From the NCBI RefSeq assembly GCF_009677585.1, contig NZ_WKYV01000009.1:68407-132406 (forward strand): DNA of 64,000 nucleotides, written 5' to 3'. Source of the stretch: Lactonifactor sp. BIOML-A5 (GTDB lineage Bacteria; Bacillota; Clostridia; Lachnospirales; Lachnospiraceae). Below, piece after piece: positions 55,949-64,000 of the stretch (positions are counted from its first letter, which is position 1; every line of letters starts with the position of its first letter). The position numbers were made by a program, and so were the translations under genes. Under the pieces are notes generated by a model, which did not search any database, was not told the DNA's origin, and saw only the letters and a list, made by a program, of their open reading frames with translations.

Positions 55949-56245
55949 CTATTCTTCCTTGTATTTTTTAAAATTCTCTATCTGCATAATGTGATCGGCT
56001 TCATTCTCTTCCTTCGTTTTTGTTGGGTCATCACGTTCATAGCGTTGGCACGGCAATTCCTCACATTTCCCGCAATGCTCGTATTTCTTTTGATTGATAC
56101 AGCACTCATAAATATCACAGCAGTTTTCCCCTGTATATTCCAGCCAGAATACCTTGCCCTTGATCTCCCGGCATCCCCGGCACTCCGTTGGGTAATACTC
56201 ACAATCGGAACATATGGTACCGCAGCAGCTCATCTTTTTTTCCAT
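55949..56245 (-). CDS. DUF3795-like cysteine-rich protein
   Basis: 98 residues from the ATG at 56243-56245 behind GGGAGAAAG. Twelve Cys in the pattern CCGTICSDCEYY, CRGCR, CCDIYECC, HCGKCEELPC, matching the DUF3795 family of small metal-binding proteins common in gut anaerobes. Function unknown. Confidence 0.8.
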   Translation of the reverse strand: MEKKMSCCGTICSDCEYYPTECRGCREIKGKVFWLEYTGENCCDIYECCINQKKYEHCGKCEELPCQRYERDDPTKTKEENEADHIMQIENFKKYKEE

Positions 56246-56369
56246 ATACACTTTCTCCCTATCATATATTATGCTGACACGCAATGCCGCCTGCCTGTGT
56301 CCTTATTAACCGGCAGGCTTTCTGCACACTGGCATAGCAGCGAACATTTTAGCTTTTACCACTACAGAT

Positions 56370-56975
56370 TTATTTTCTTGCGGAAAAAAATAATACCGTA
56401 CCTGTTATGTAGGTTTCAATGTCAGAAAAACCAGCCTGCTCAAAAAACAGATGCAGTTCTTTTTGGCTATACACCTTTACGTCACCGGTTTTGGAAAATG
56501 GAAATACCACCACATTGGCAATCCACCTTACTGCCGGAAGGAAAAATGGCTCGGCAATAAAGACTCTCCCGTTTTTCTTCAATACCCGCATACATTCCCT
56601 GGCAAAAGCCTGGGGAGTCTCAAAATGATGAAATGCGCAGGACACTGTAATGACGTCCACGCTCTCATTTTCATAACTGAGAGGAGCACAAGGCCCCACT
56701 GCAAATGTGCAGCCCGGGTATTTTGCCCTGGCAGCAGCTATCATATTTTCAGAAATATCCACCCCAAAAGCGTGTATCCTCTCCTTTTTTGAGAGTTCCC
56801 CAAGCAAATGCCCATTGCCGCAGGCAACGTCCAGAACAGTGTCGCCTTCCCTGAGCACAGCGTTTTTAATTATCTCTTCTTTGTGGGGTCTTGTGTAACT
56901 GCCCTCTGGCGCAGAGTCATATTCCCACGCCATGGCATTGTATACTTTTTGAGACTGTTCCGTCTTTTTTCCCAA
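56370..56975 (-). CDS. class I SAM-dependent methyltransferase
   Basis: 201 residues. TTG start 7 nt after GGAGG. SAM motif VLDVACGNGHLLGEL, then GVDISENMIAAARAK and the HHFETPQAF motif of the UbiE/COQ5-like group. Substrate unknown; no operon partner. A diverged repeat also found at 59470 lies just before it. Confidence 0.87.
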   Translation of the reverse strand: MGKKTEQSQKVYNAMAWEYDSAPEGSYTRPHKEEIIKNAVLREGDTVLDVACGNGHLLGELSKKERIHAFGVDISENMIAAARAKYPGCTFAVGPCAPLSYENESVDVITVSCAFHHFETPQAFARECMRVLKKNGRVFIAEPFFLPAVRWIANVVVFPFSKTGDVKVYSQKELHLFFEQAGFSDIETYITGTVLFFSARK

Positions 56976-57010
56976 ATCGATTCCTCCAAAATTCTATTTC
57001 CTGCTGAATT

Positions 57011-57062
57011 CAGTTTACTACATTTGAGATGAAGCGTCCATAAAAGCAGTTGTCCGGGTATG
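57011..57062. repeat. diverged ~50-bp repeat, copy 1
   Basis: Shares CAGTTTACTACATTT and CGTCCATAA, in the same order and close spacing, with 59470-59525. Lies just upstream of the methyltransferase gene. Origin unknown. Confidence 0.5.
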
Positions 57063-57100
57063 AAAAAAATGTCTGGCACTTGTTTTGCCAAACAAAATAA

Positions 57101-57140
57101 AGGGATTTGCCGGATGGTATTTTTTGTCCGGCAAATCCCT
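57101..57140. terminator. terminator after the DUF3786 gene
   Basis: Perfect 14-bp stem (57101-57114 with 57127-57140); T-rich tracts on both sides, so it can work in both directions and ends the minus-strand gene at 57175. Confidence 0.85.
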
Positions 57141-57174
57141 CTTTTTAAACTATTCGGTGTTATCTCTGTATCCC

Positions 57175-57819
57175 TTAGGGCGAAACCTTATTTACCCCAT
57201 CTCTTAATCGGTTCAACATATGTGAAATGGCAAACATAAGGGTCTCATAATGCATATAATCAAGAATATTTCTATCCACAAGGATTTGCAGACTTGCGGG
57301 AAATTCTTCATCGGATTCCCAAAACCTTAAAACTACCGGAAGAAAAGGAAACAAATCGAGCTCATAGGCAACATCCCCCTTTTCCACCTTTCTTCCCTTA
57401 AGCCTTTCACATGCACGGGCCAAGGCATCCTTTTTCCCGTCGAAATACTTCCCGGCCTCCTGAAAAAAATCGCTTCCTTTTGCCAATGTGCCGCCCTGTA
57501 CTGCAGAAAGACTTCCCACATTCACCCACTCACAGGCGAGATGGCAGTTCTCTTTGGAGCAGCAGAGCACATCATATAAGGTCATGGCTTCGTTGTAGTC
57601 AGCCTCTCCTTCCGTTTGAAAAGCATCCTCCGACCAGCTTACCTGCCCGTTCCGACGGCTGATACGATATTGCCGGTTCAGACAACAAATATACAGATAG
57701 TTTTTGTCCTGCACCAGTCCAAACTTCCGGATCATCTCTTCCTGATCGTATTGCAGGAATACATCTGCCATATTGTTTTTCATTTTTTCATAATTGGAAA
57801 TTCCCTGTTTGATTTTCAT
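57175..57819 (-). CDS. DUF3786-like protein
   Basis: 214 residues, cytoplasmic. Pattern matches DUF3786: YDVLCCSKENCHLACEWVNVGSL in part, a helical middle, and LDLFPFLPVVLRFWESDEEFPAS near the end. The family is common in anaerobes and occurs near corrinoid and metal genes, but its function is not known. Good AAAGGAAG before the ATG. Confidence 0.8.
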   Translation of the reverse strand: MKIKQGISNYEKMKNNMADVFLQYDQEEMIRKFGLVQDKNYLYICCLNRQYRISRRNGQVSWSEDAFQTEGEADYNEAMTLYDVLCCSKENCHLACEWVNVGSLSAVQGGTLAKGSDFFQEAGKYFDGKKDALARACERLKGRKVEKGDVAYELDLFPFLPVVLRFWESDEEFPASLQILVDRNILDYMHYETLMFAISHMLNRLRDGVNKVSP

Positions 57820-58175
57820 ATACTTCCTTTATCCTTTTCTCCTGATCTTTCCTGGCATCCTCATCTGCATTTGAAGTACTATCAAAATAGTATCATTCTC
57901 TTTTTTATTTGTAAACTGTTGATGAGACGCGGTATCTCTCTTCTGCGATCTCCTATGGGAAGCCGGCTGTGGAGGTGCCGGATTCCATTTAAACCGATAA
58001 CGACTAGCAAATGTATAACAATATTATACTATAAGTTTATGCTGGAGGTAAAAATAGTATATTTCTGTAACTGCAAACATTTGGTTCTACTCTATCCATA
58101 ACAGGGCTGCTGAAGCGGGAAGATAGAAAAGGAGAGTCGCTGGAAAAGGGCTTTCATGGGGACAAATCTACTGTC
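57820..58175. other. intergenic region, nothing recognised
   Basis: 356 bp between the DUF3786 and Nudix genes. I see no convincing gene, riboswitch core or repeat. Confidence 0.4.
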
Positions 58176-58583
58176 TCATCTAAATAGGCTATTCTGCATT
58201 TTTTTAATCAACGCTATATCAGCCGGCAGCCAATCTACACTATATAATTCATCTTTGTTAAGCCATCTTCCTTCTTCCGCTTCTTTGAGAATAATTTTTC
58301 CATCTACCACAACACACCAGAAGCAATCCATTCTTAAATGGAAAGTAGGATAATCGTACTCAACCGTATCAATCAATGCACCGACTTCGACTTTTACATC
58401 AAGTTCCTCTTGCATTTCTCTTATCAGAGCCTGCTGTGGTGTTTCACCGTCTTCAATTTTTCCTCCGGGAAATACCCATTGTCCCTTGAATTCACCATAT
58501 CCTCTGGCAGTGGCAAAAATCTTAGTTGTACTTTCGAAAGAATCACAAATAACTGCCGCTACTACTTTTGTTGTTTTCACCAC
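58176..58583 (-). CDS. Nudix hydrolase (MutT-like)
   Basis: 135 residues with a full Nudix box, GKIEDGETPQQALIREMQEE, preceded by a WVFPGG strand. Resembles the CTP pyrophosphohydrolase/MutT-like group that clears damaged or modified nucleotides. It starts 2 bp after the stop of the SRA-like gene (SD inside that gene), so the two form an operon. Confidence 0.9.
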   Translation of the reverse strand: MVKTTKVVAAVICDSFESTTKIFATARGYGEFKGQWVFPGGKIEDGETPQQALIREMQEELDVKVEVGALIDTVEYDYPTFHLRMDCFWCVVVDGKIILKEAEEGRWLNKDELYSVDWLPADIALIKKMQNSLFR

Positions 58584-58584
58584 A

Positions 58585-59346
58585 TTATTCCTCTAAATGC
58601 TGTTTTCTTAATCTGAACTTATACTCTTTGCGAACATTTCCGGATTCATCTTTGTCATCTTCGTATGTATAATTCACCAAAGAAAATACGCCTTGATAAT
58701 AATATTCCTGTGGTGAGAACTTAACAAACAAATGTATTATTTTTCCGTCACGCTCTGCATCTACAATTGCTCTGTTACCAATAGTCATCTTCTGGTCGCC
58801 AGTTTTTCCTTCGCCAGAATACATATAATCCCCATCAGAAGTCCAATGGTCATGATATACAAAACCAGCCTTCTTTCTATCTACCGAGGAAATAAGAACT
58901 ACAGTCGACGATGTTCTATTAATTCCCCGACCAAAGCCAGCAATCTTAATTCCAAATTGTTCTTCTACTTGTTGATAGGTGAGAATAGGCTGTCTTGCTA
59001 AATGCCTTACATTATAATCAGGGCCAAATCCATCCTCAATTCTTTTTCTATTTCTTTTCACAGGAACATCAGTTATGCGGCGTTCTTCTTCCGTCTTACG
59101 TGCTTCCTCTGTTGCTTGTTGCTGCACTTTTGTAGCCAGTTTTTTGTTATTGACTTCTTCCATAATTTCAGCTTGCACCGATGCATCTTCGGCCTCTATA
59201 AACTGTTCAAAGGCATCTGGGTATATAAACTTTGATTCCTTAGCTACAAATTTGATTGTCAGATGGTTGTCTGAAGCCTCAGTTATTATACCTATACCAT
59301 AAACCTTATGTTTTACTTTTACATTTAATAAATCTGTAATCCTCAC
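58585..59346 (-). CDS. SRA-like (modified-base reader) protein
   Basis: 253 residues, GTG start 9 nt after AAGGTGG. Residues 1-55 form a small barrel-like domain (HKVYGIGIITEASDN, IYPDAFEQFI), then a charged coiled coil to about 100. Residues 105-250 look like the SRA/YDG-type domain of ScoMcrA and DUF3427 proteins: GFGRGINRTSSTVVL, YMYSGEGKTGDQKM, then HLFVKF and YYQGVFSLV. No nuclease domain is attached. It probably binds modified DNA and may act with McrBC or with the Nudix enzyme beside it. Confidence 0.65.
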   Translation of the reverse strand: MRITDLLNVKVKHKVYGIGIITEASDNHLTIKFVAKESKFIYPDAFEQFIEAEDASVQAEIMEEVNNKKLATKVQQQATEEARKTEEERRITDVPVKRNRKRIEDGFGPDYNVRHLARQPILTYQQVEEQFGIKIAGFGRGINRTSSTVVLISSVDRKKAGFVYHDHWTSDGDYMYSGEGKTGDQKMTIGNRAIVDAERDGKIIHLFVKFSPQEYYYQGVFSLVNYTYEDDKDESGNVRKEYKFRLRKQHLEE

Positions 59347-59360
59347 AATAATAATCCACC

Positions 59361-59441
59361 TTATGCCTTATAAATTTCTAGTGCTTCTGTTGCCATTCTG
59401 TCATCGTTAGGTGTAAGATATCGAATTTCCACTGTGGTCAT
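59361..59441 (-). pseudogene. fragment of a GNAT acetyltransferase N-terminus
   Basis: 26 codons and a stop. The first 17 (VEIRYLTPNDDRMA) match the usual start of a clostridial GNAT family; after DDRMA the sequence switches to unrelated residues and stops. Confidence 0.5.
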
Positions 59442-59691
59442 TTCCGTAACTTCCCATTTTTTCTATGAGCAGTTTACTACATTTACGTGAACCGTCCATA
59501 ATAGGAGTAGCCTTTGGGGTATGGTATTCATCACACAAAAAGCACTTTACATTTCTGTGATGACAATAGAATTCATGAATGCAATTCCCTATGATCCCAC
59601 GTATCGTTGAGCCCAAGTAGGCTGGAAGTATCCCTCCTCTTAAACATTCATAACTCACATGTAACGTTAATATTTTCATAAACTCAAACAT
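59407..59691 (-). pseudogene. cas6: truncated cas6 (N-terminal fragment)
   Basis: 94 codons. The first ~55 match the RAMP start of Cas6 crRNA-processing endonucleases: YECLRGGILPAYLGSTIRGIIG and the two-Cys cluster (KCFLCDEY). After HTPKA the similarity ends and the sequence enters the diverged repeat seen also at 57011; the C-terminal half of Cas6 is absent. No other cas gene or CRISPR array is in the window. Confidence 0.6.
59470..59525. repeat. diverged ~50-bp repeat, copy 2
   Basis: Counterpart of 57011-57062. It forms the break point of the cas6 fragment. Confidence 0.5.
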
Positions 59692-59941
59692 AGCAATAGG
59701 ATCCTCCTGACATCCACCTCAAAGTTAATCCGTATTTTCATCCAGTTATGACAATTTACAATCTCAGAATAAGTGTCTCATCCTCAAACAATCTTCTGGT
59801 ATTCGTATCTTTATCACTTTTCTCCAAACATAAAATCCGCTATTTTTGCTTACCCTTCATAAAATAACTCTTTCGAATTCTTAATATCTGCAGGTTTTAA
59901 TGTTCAGAAATAACCCAACCGTTTTTGCCGAATTTTTTGCT

Positions 59942-60148
59942 TCATTCAATCTTAGATGTATATTTTTCCTCAAATTCAGTTTCAGTTAATCCCAGCTTTA
60001 GAGGCTCCGGCATCTTGTTAAGCAAATTCTTCCATTCAATTAGTTTATCACTGAGTTCTCGAAATTTTGCTAATACTTCTGGAGATATCGCTCTCAATCT
60101 ATTCAATAGGTAAAAAGCAACCGTACAGTTACCTTGATAAAACTTTTG
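59942..60148 (-). pseudogene. C-terminal fragment of an unknown protein
   Basis: 68 codons open from a TAG (60149-60151) to a TGA, with no start codon in the upstream part, but with clearly protein-like sequence (SPEVLAKFRELSDKLIEWK; LGLTETEFEEKYTSKIE). It looks like the tail of a lost gene. Family not recognised. Confidence 0.5.
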
Positions 60149-60174
60149 CTATCTAGTTCCACTACTGTGCTGAT

Positions 60175-60363
60175 TTAATAACCTTCCTCAAATATTCTTT
60201 TAATGCACCACTGTATATTCTCACTCAAGTTTCTGCTTTCTTCTTGCCCCATTGCTCCTGATAAGGTTATCGCCGCTTCTACTTCCTTAACCCATTTCTT
60301 CCACAATCCCAGAACACCCCTGAAAATACCCAACCCCATCTCATCCATAAGGAAAAGGCGCAA
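60175..60363 (-). pseudogene. short unknown open frame, probably a remnant
   Basis: 62 codons with two Met near the start; helical, charged C-terminus (QWCIKRIFEEGY). No family recognised and no ribosome binding site seen. It lies in an 870-bp decayed stretch (59692-60561) with no intact gene. Confidence 0.3.
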
Positions 60364-60561
60364 AAGCTAAAAGCCTTCACGCCTCACCACACGACAACTA
60401 TCCGATCTCACCTAGTCATCATTTAACACTCTTTTGCAACAGGACAATGCTTTCCACGGTATTACCAGATTCCCACAAAATCAAACCTTGACTCTACCAT
60501 CCTTAAATATTATTTAGCGGACATACATCTTTTAATTTAAATGAATAGTATTCTCTACACA

Positions 60562-63500
60562 TTAATGAATCCTAAACTCATCCAAAATAACTGCTGCATA
60601 CTCATAATTTAAATCAATCAATATTTCGAGTATATCTTCATATGCTTCAATAAGTTCTTGATCCTGTTTAATTTTATCACTATGTGTAATAAAGGACTTA
60701 AGAATAATCAATTGTATTACAACTTCTTGTTCTTTCACTGACTTTTTAAATTTATTTCTCTCAGCTTTCGCATTTTGAAAACTATTTTTAATTGAAATTA
60801 ATATTTCCGGCAATAATTCATCTATATGCATTTGATAAGTCGTTCTCAACAGTTCTTTGATATGATATTTTCCATACTTTGTAAATTGCTTATTCAAAAA
60901 TTGCTTATCCGCATACGAATAATTTGTTTTAATTTTGCTCCAGTCTCCCACGCAATATCTAGTTACAGAAAACATAAGAGATTTGTATAACTGTATTCGT
61001 ACATATTCTTCATCAATAGCATTTACTTTATTCTCAATATATGATATTTTCTTTTTACACAAATTTCTTCTTTTCAAGTCAACATATGAATCAAAAAATT
61101 CACACAAGAAATTCCCAAAAATATCTTGATAGAACTCAATAGTATCTGATGTAAATTTCGAAAAATCGATTCCTTCAAATAGTATATCTATTGCCATTTT
61201 TGCGTCACTTTGAGCTTGTACCATTTCTCTCTGAAACAGTTCAACAATTTCATATTCTTGGTAAGCATCAAAAATAACATGAGTATTGTGATTTTTTTCA
61301 CTATATTTCCAAATATCAATCACACATAATAAGATATTATGAATAACCATTCTAAAAGATTCGTTAATAAAATTTAGGCCGCAATTTGCAACATAGCATA
61401 ACGTTGATATATCATATTTACTCATATCAAAAGTGTTTACCTTAAAAGATTCTTCCTGAAACAGATACTTAATAATTATCTCATCCTCGTGACCAACATA
61501 AGTGTTTCCATCATCATCTTTGATATAACAGTCTACAACTGACAATTTCGGTTGCATATTAGGGCTAAATATAAAGTCAGTTTTTTTCTTGCTCGCTATC
61601 ATATAATTAGCATTGTATTTTTGATGCTCCATCTGATCTTCAGCTAACTTAATAATTGTATTAAATACCGCTTGCGCCAAAATATCATGATTAGCCAAAT
61701 ATTTCTTCATATATTTAGTTATTTCAGCAATAACTCCATGGTGCTTCCTATGCATCACACAGTCCAACATTATTTTCTTTATCTTATTTTTTATCTCGAT
61801 AGCAATGTCATTTTCCAATTGATTCAATAAAACCGGCACAAGTGCAGTATCCCCTAAAAAGCTTCCATTAGAAAACAACTTCTCTATTCCGTCAATCCAT
61901 ATTGTGCAAAATTTCTCCCTTTTTTCTTTCTCCAACTCTGGATGATTGATTGCACCAGCAATAAGAAGTATCAAAAGATTTTCATATTGGAATGCCACAT
62001 CTGTATTTTTCATCAACTCTAAAACAACGTAAATTGCATCAAGAATTGATAGCAAATCAATCTGTCCAGATACCATATTATCATTGCACTTTTTAATCGC
62101 TACATTTAATTTCTGCTCAGGTTCATTGATTTTTTCTTGTTTTAAAACAATTTTTTCCGCTTCCCCAGATACTTTGGGTTCTAACATAATTACGTTTTCG
62201 GCTATCTTAGTTGCTTTTGCACCACGCATATCCATTTTCTGAATCTGTAAATAATCCCGTGCATTCTCTTCATCATTTTTTATGATCGAATATAAATAGT
62301 CTAAAATCCCATAGCTCTTATCCTGTATAATCGAATCAAAAAATATTTGTGCATGAGATACATATTCTTGTATACTTAAATTACATTTTTTATCCAATTC
62401 ATATCTATCTTTAAGTTCAGGTATTCCCATGGTCTTAAAAATTTGCCTTTCAAGCAATTCTTCTGTCGGATTTTTATGGAACAACGCATATCTTGATATA
62501 TCCCAATGAACAAGTTCTATACTTGTCGCTAAGTCCAAAGCATAGCCTGGTAATTCTTTTTCAAAATGGATTCCTATACTCTCAATAATTGTAAGCAATG
62601 CTATATTATTTGATTTTGCATAGATAGTTTCTTTTACATAATTCGAAAACCCAATCAAGAATTCCTGCTCCTTTTTCCAAGTCTCCAAACTATTTATTAT
62701 AGCTTCTTTAAGACAAAAAATAACATCTCCTATTATCGTAGGGACATTGTGGTCTCTAATCCCTGCAAGCCACATATTTCCATTTCCCCAGTATTCCTTT
62801 AGCGTATTACTCTCATTAATTCTTACTTTGATTTGTATTACATTTTCAGGAGCATTGGCTGCATATTTAGATATTACTTTATTTATAAATCCAATTGTCC
62901 AATGAAATCCCACTTCAAAATTCAATCGAAACAAATTCCACAAAAACACATTATCGTACACTGTTCTATATGAAAAATCATAATGTTCAGCCTCTTTACC
63001 TAATCCATATTCAGGCCCCTTAGACAATCTACCAATATTATAAAAATTCAATTCCTCAGTATCCACACTTACACATAACCATAATGTGTCAGCTATCGAA
63101 CACAATTCACTTGCCAATCTGATTACCAAGGCAGGATAAGCATTCTTCAATGTCCATTCCATAATATCTTCTGATTTTCGCCTGTTTTTTGTGTCTCCAT
63201 TTGTATAATTACAAATTAATAAATCAAAAAAACTTTTTAACCAATCTTCTGAATTATCTGCCATTCGATAAAGCGCTTCCAAACAAGATGATATTTCATC
63301 TATGATTTTATAATAGCTTTCTTTTCCAGATTCCTGCATTGAATATTCCACATAATATTCCATCATAGTACACGCATCAGAAGCAACTATAGATACTCTA
63401 TTCTCTTGCTTCGCATAATCTAAACACAGCTTAATAATATCATCTCTCCCGATGATATCCCGTTTGTAAATTTCTTCATTTTTCAAAAGTCGAATAATGC

Positions 63501-63867
63501 ATGGCCTTCCATTACCAATAGGAGTTAATGTGATTTGTGGCAACCCTTGCCCAATATGTATTAACTTGCCTTCAAATGCAAATAAATTAATACTATTCAC
63601 AAATTCCTGTAGTATACCTTGTTCTAAAATTTCAAGCCCTTGCTCTTCAAAATAATTATCGCAAAACCTTGATTTAACAATTCCAATTTCTGTTTGCCTT
63701 TTCCAACTTTGAGGAATTTCATCGGAGAAGGTAAGACTATATAAAAATTTATCTCTATTTACTTGTATAAACATTTTATTCGAAATCCAAATCTGATATC
63801 GTCTATACACACAACGCCCGAGATTTTCTATTTCATCGTAAAAATTCTTATACTTTCCTTTACACAA
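60562..63867 (-). CDS. giant AT-rich helical protein, 5' end uncertain or broken
   Basis: At least 1,101 residues, nearly all alpha-helical, with no motif I can name; long stretches look like helical-repeat sensor arms. The frame is open upstream to a TAG at 63967-63969, and those 33 codons look coding (acidic and aromatic residues, YDIFEDICF) but hold no ATG, GTG or TTG start with a ribosome binding site; the first TTG is at 63867 and the first ATG at 63774. In the last 100 bp of the window another frame reads hydrophobic residues and stops at 63912-63914. I infer that the true gene started further upstream and has a frameshift or stop. Size and place in a defence region make a STAND-type antiviral sensor possible. 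Confidence 0.55.
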   Translation of the reverse strand: MCKGKYKNFYDEIENLGRCVYRRYQIWISNKMFIQVNRDKFLYSLTFSDEIPQSWKRQTEIGIVKSRFCDNYFEEQGLEILEQGILQEFVNSINLFAFEGKLIHIGQGLPQITLTPIGNGRPCIIRLLKNEEIYKRDIIGRDDIIKLCLDYAKQENRVSIVASDACTMMEYYVEYSMQESGKESYYKIIDEISSCLEALYRMADNSEDWLKSFFDLLICNYTNGDTKNRRKSEDIMEWTLKNAYPALVIRLASELCSIADTLWLCVSVDTEELNFYNIGRLSKGPEYGLGKEAEHYDFSYRTVYDNVFLWNLFRLNFEVGFHWTIGFINKVISKYAANAPENVIQIKVRINESNTLKEYWGNGNMWLAGIRDHNVPTIIGDVIFCLKEAIINSLETWKKEQEFLIGFSNYVKETIYAKSNNIALLTIIESIGIHFEKELPGYALDLATSIELVHWDISRYALFHKNPTEELLERQIFKTMGIPELKDRYELDKKCNLSIQEYVSHAQIFFDSIIQDKSYGILDYLYSIIKNDEENARDYLQIQKMDMRGAKATKIAENVIMLEPKVSGEAEKIVLKQEKINEPEQKLNVAIKKCNDNMVSGQIDLLSILDAIYVVLELMKNTDVAFQYENLLILLIAGAINHPELEKEKREKFCTIWIDGIEKLFSNGSFLGDTALVPVLLNQLENDIAIEIKNKIKKIMLDCVMHRKHHGVIAEITKYMKKYLANHDILAQAVFNTIIKLAEDQMEHQKYNANYMIASKKKTDFIFSPNMQPKLSVVDCYIKDDDGNTYVGHEDEIIIKYLFQEESFKVNTFDMSKYDISTLCYVANCGLNFINESFRMVIHNILLCVIDIWKYSEKNHNTHVIFDAYQEYEIVELFQREMVQAQSDAKMAIDILFEGIDFSKFTSDTIEFYQDIFGNFLCEFFDSYVDLKRRNLCKKKISYIENKVNAIDEEYVRIQLYKSLMFSVTRYCVGDWSKIKTNYSYADKQFLNKQFTKYGKYHIKELLRTTYQMHIDELLPEILISIKNSFQNAKAERNKFKKSVKEQEVVIQLIILKSFITHSDKIKQDQELIEAYEDILEILIDLNYEYAAVILDEFRIH

Positions 63868-64000
63868 ATCAAACGCTTTATCAAAATAGTGTTCAAAGCA
63901 AATATCTTCGAAAATATCATACTTTACTATGAAACAAAAACCATCGGATAGCCAAAAAAGCGCATACTATCCCTATTAAACTTTTAATCGTCCATTTTGA

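Noticed and set aside
56285..56369. Terminator after the methyltransferase gene
   Set aside because: A 7-bp stem is visible but has no T run on the minus strand.
57820..58175. Riboswitch or small RNA between the DUF3786 and Nudix genes
   Set aside because: Some short GC-rich pairings exist but no known core motif or terminator follows.
1..64000. CRISPR array
   Set aside because: No series of evenly spaced direct repeats was seen, including around the cas6 stub.
1..64000. Insertion sequences, integrases, tRNA or rRNA genes
   Set aside because: No transposase or recombinase motifs and no tRNA/rRNA-like sequence were found by reading; a covariance-model scan was not possible.

Overview
The window looks like the chromosome of a Gram-positive anaerobe of the class Clostridia, most likely a Lachnospiraceae-type gut bacterium. 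This rests on strong AGGAGG-type ribosome binding sites, TTGACA/TATAAT promoters, frequent GTG/TTG starts, moderate GC, and the gene families present (OPT-PqqD pair, DUF3786, DUF3795, PF04071 Cys-rich domain, CheC/CheD chemotaxis genes). The species is not identified. No rRNA, tRNA, insertion sequence, integrase or CRISPR array was seen.

Layout. 1-6.6 kb: end of a secreted metallo-beta-lactamase-fold protein, a MATE exporter, a small sigma-like regulator behind a promoter with a LexA-like box, an OPT transporter with a PqqD-like partner, and an AraC regulator. 6.7-17.2 kb: one minus-strand operon, cheW-like, cheW-like, cheR, cheY, mcp, cheC, cheD, receiver-GGDEF, cheA, cheW, Cache-GGDEF-EAL. 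It joins a chemosensory array to c-di-GMP enzymes and has no cheB and no flagellar genes here. 17.3-23 kb: a PucR regulator divergent from a URO-D-family methyltransferase, then a large solute-binding-domain GGDEF-EAL sensor. 23.2-30.9 kb: a two-component system with an ABC exporter, a MerR-regulated ABC exporter, and a Vsr-like nuclease-fold protein.

31-50.5 kb is the metabolic centrepiece. A minus-strand operon of about 15 kb (47.6 to 32.4 kb) has one strong promoter and a terminator at its far end. It encodes an acetoin-dehydrogenase-like E1 alpha/beta, a free-standing lipoyl domain, an FGGY kinase, a HisA-like barrel, a cupin, a fucose-isomerase-like enzyme, E3, a 3-hydroxyisobutyrate-dehydrogenase-like enzyme, a hydantoinase-A-like ATPase, a cobalamin-binding mutase-like protein, a naked E2 catalytic domain, an EutH-like permease, a Cys-rich protein and a HAD phosphatase. 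Lipoate-protein ligase is divergent next to it, and a ROK regulator sits at the far end. I read this as a catabolic route that takes up a polyol, sugar or amino-alcohol, isomerises and phosphorylates it, perhaps rearranges it with B12, and ends in an acyl-CoA. The substrate is not known and I do not recognise the set as a described pathway.

50.6-64 kb is an accessory region with defence character: McrBC (McrB has an EVE-like domain), a NERD nuclease-like protein, then small stand-alone genes, a pair made of an SRA-like modified-base reader and a Nudix hydrolase, and a graveyard of fragments (cas6 N-terminus, GNAT N-terminus, unknown C-terminus). It ends with a giant AT-rich helical protein whose 5' end looks broken near the window edge.
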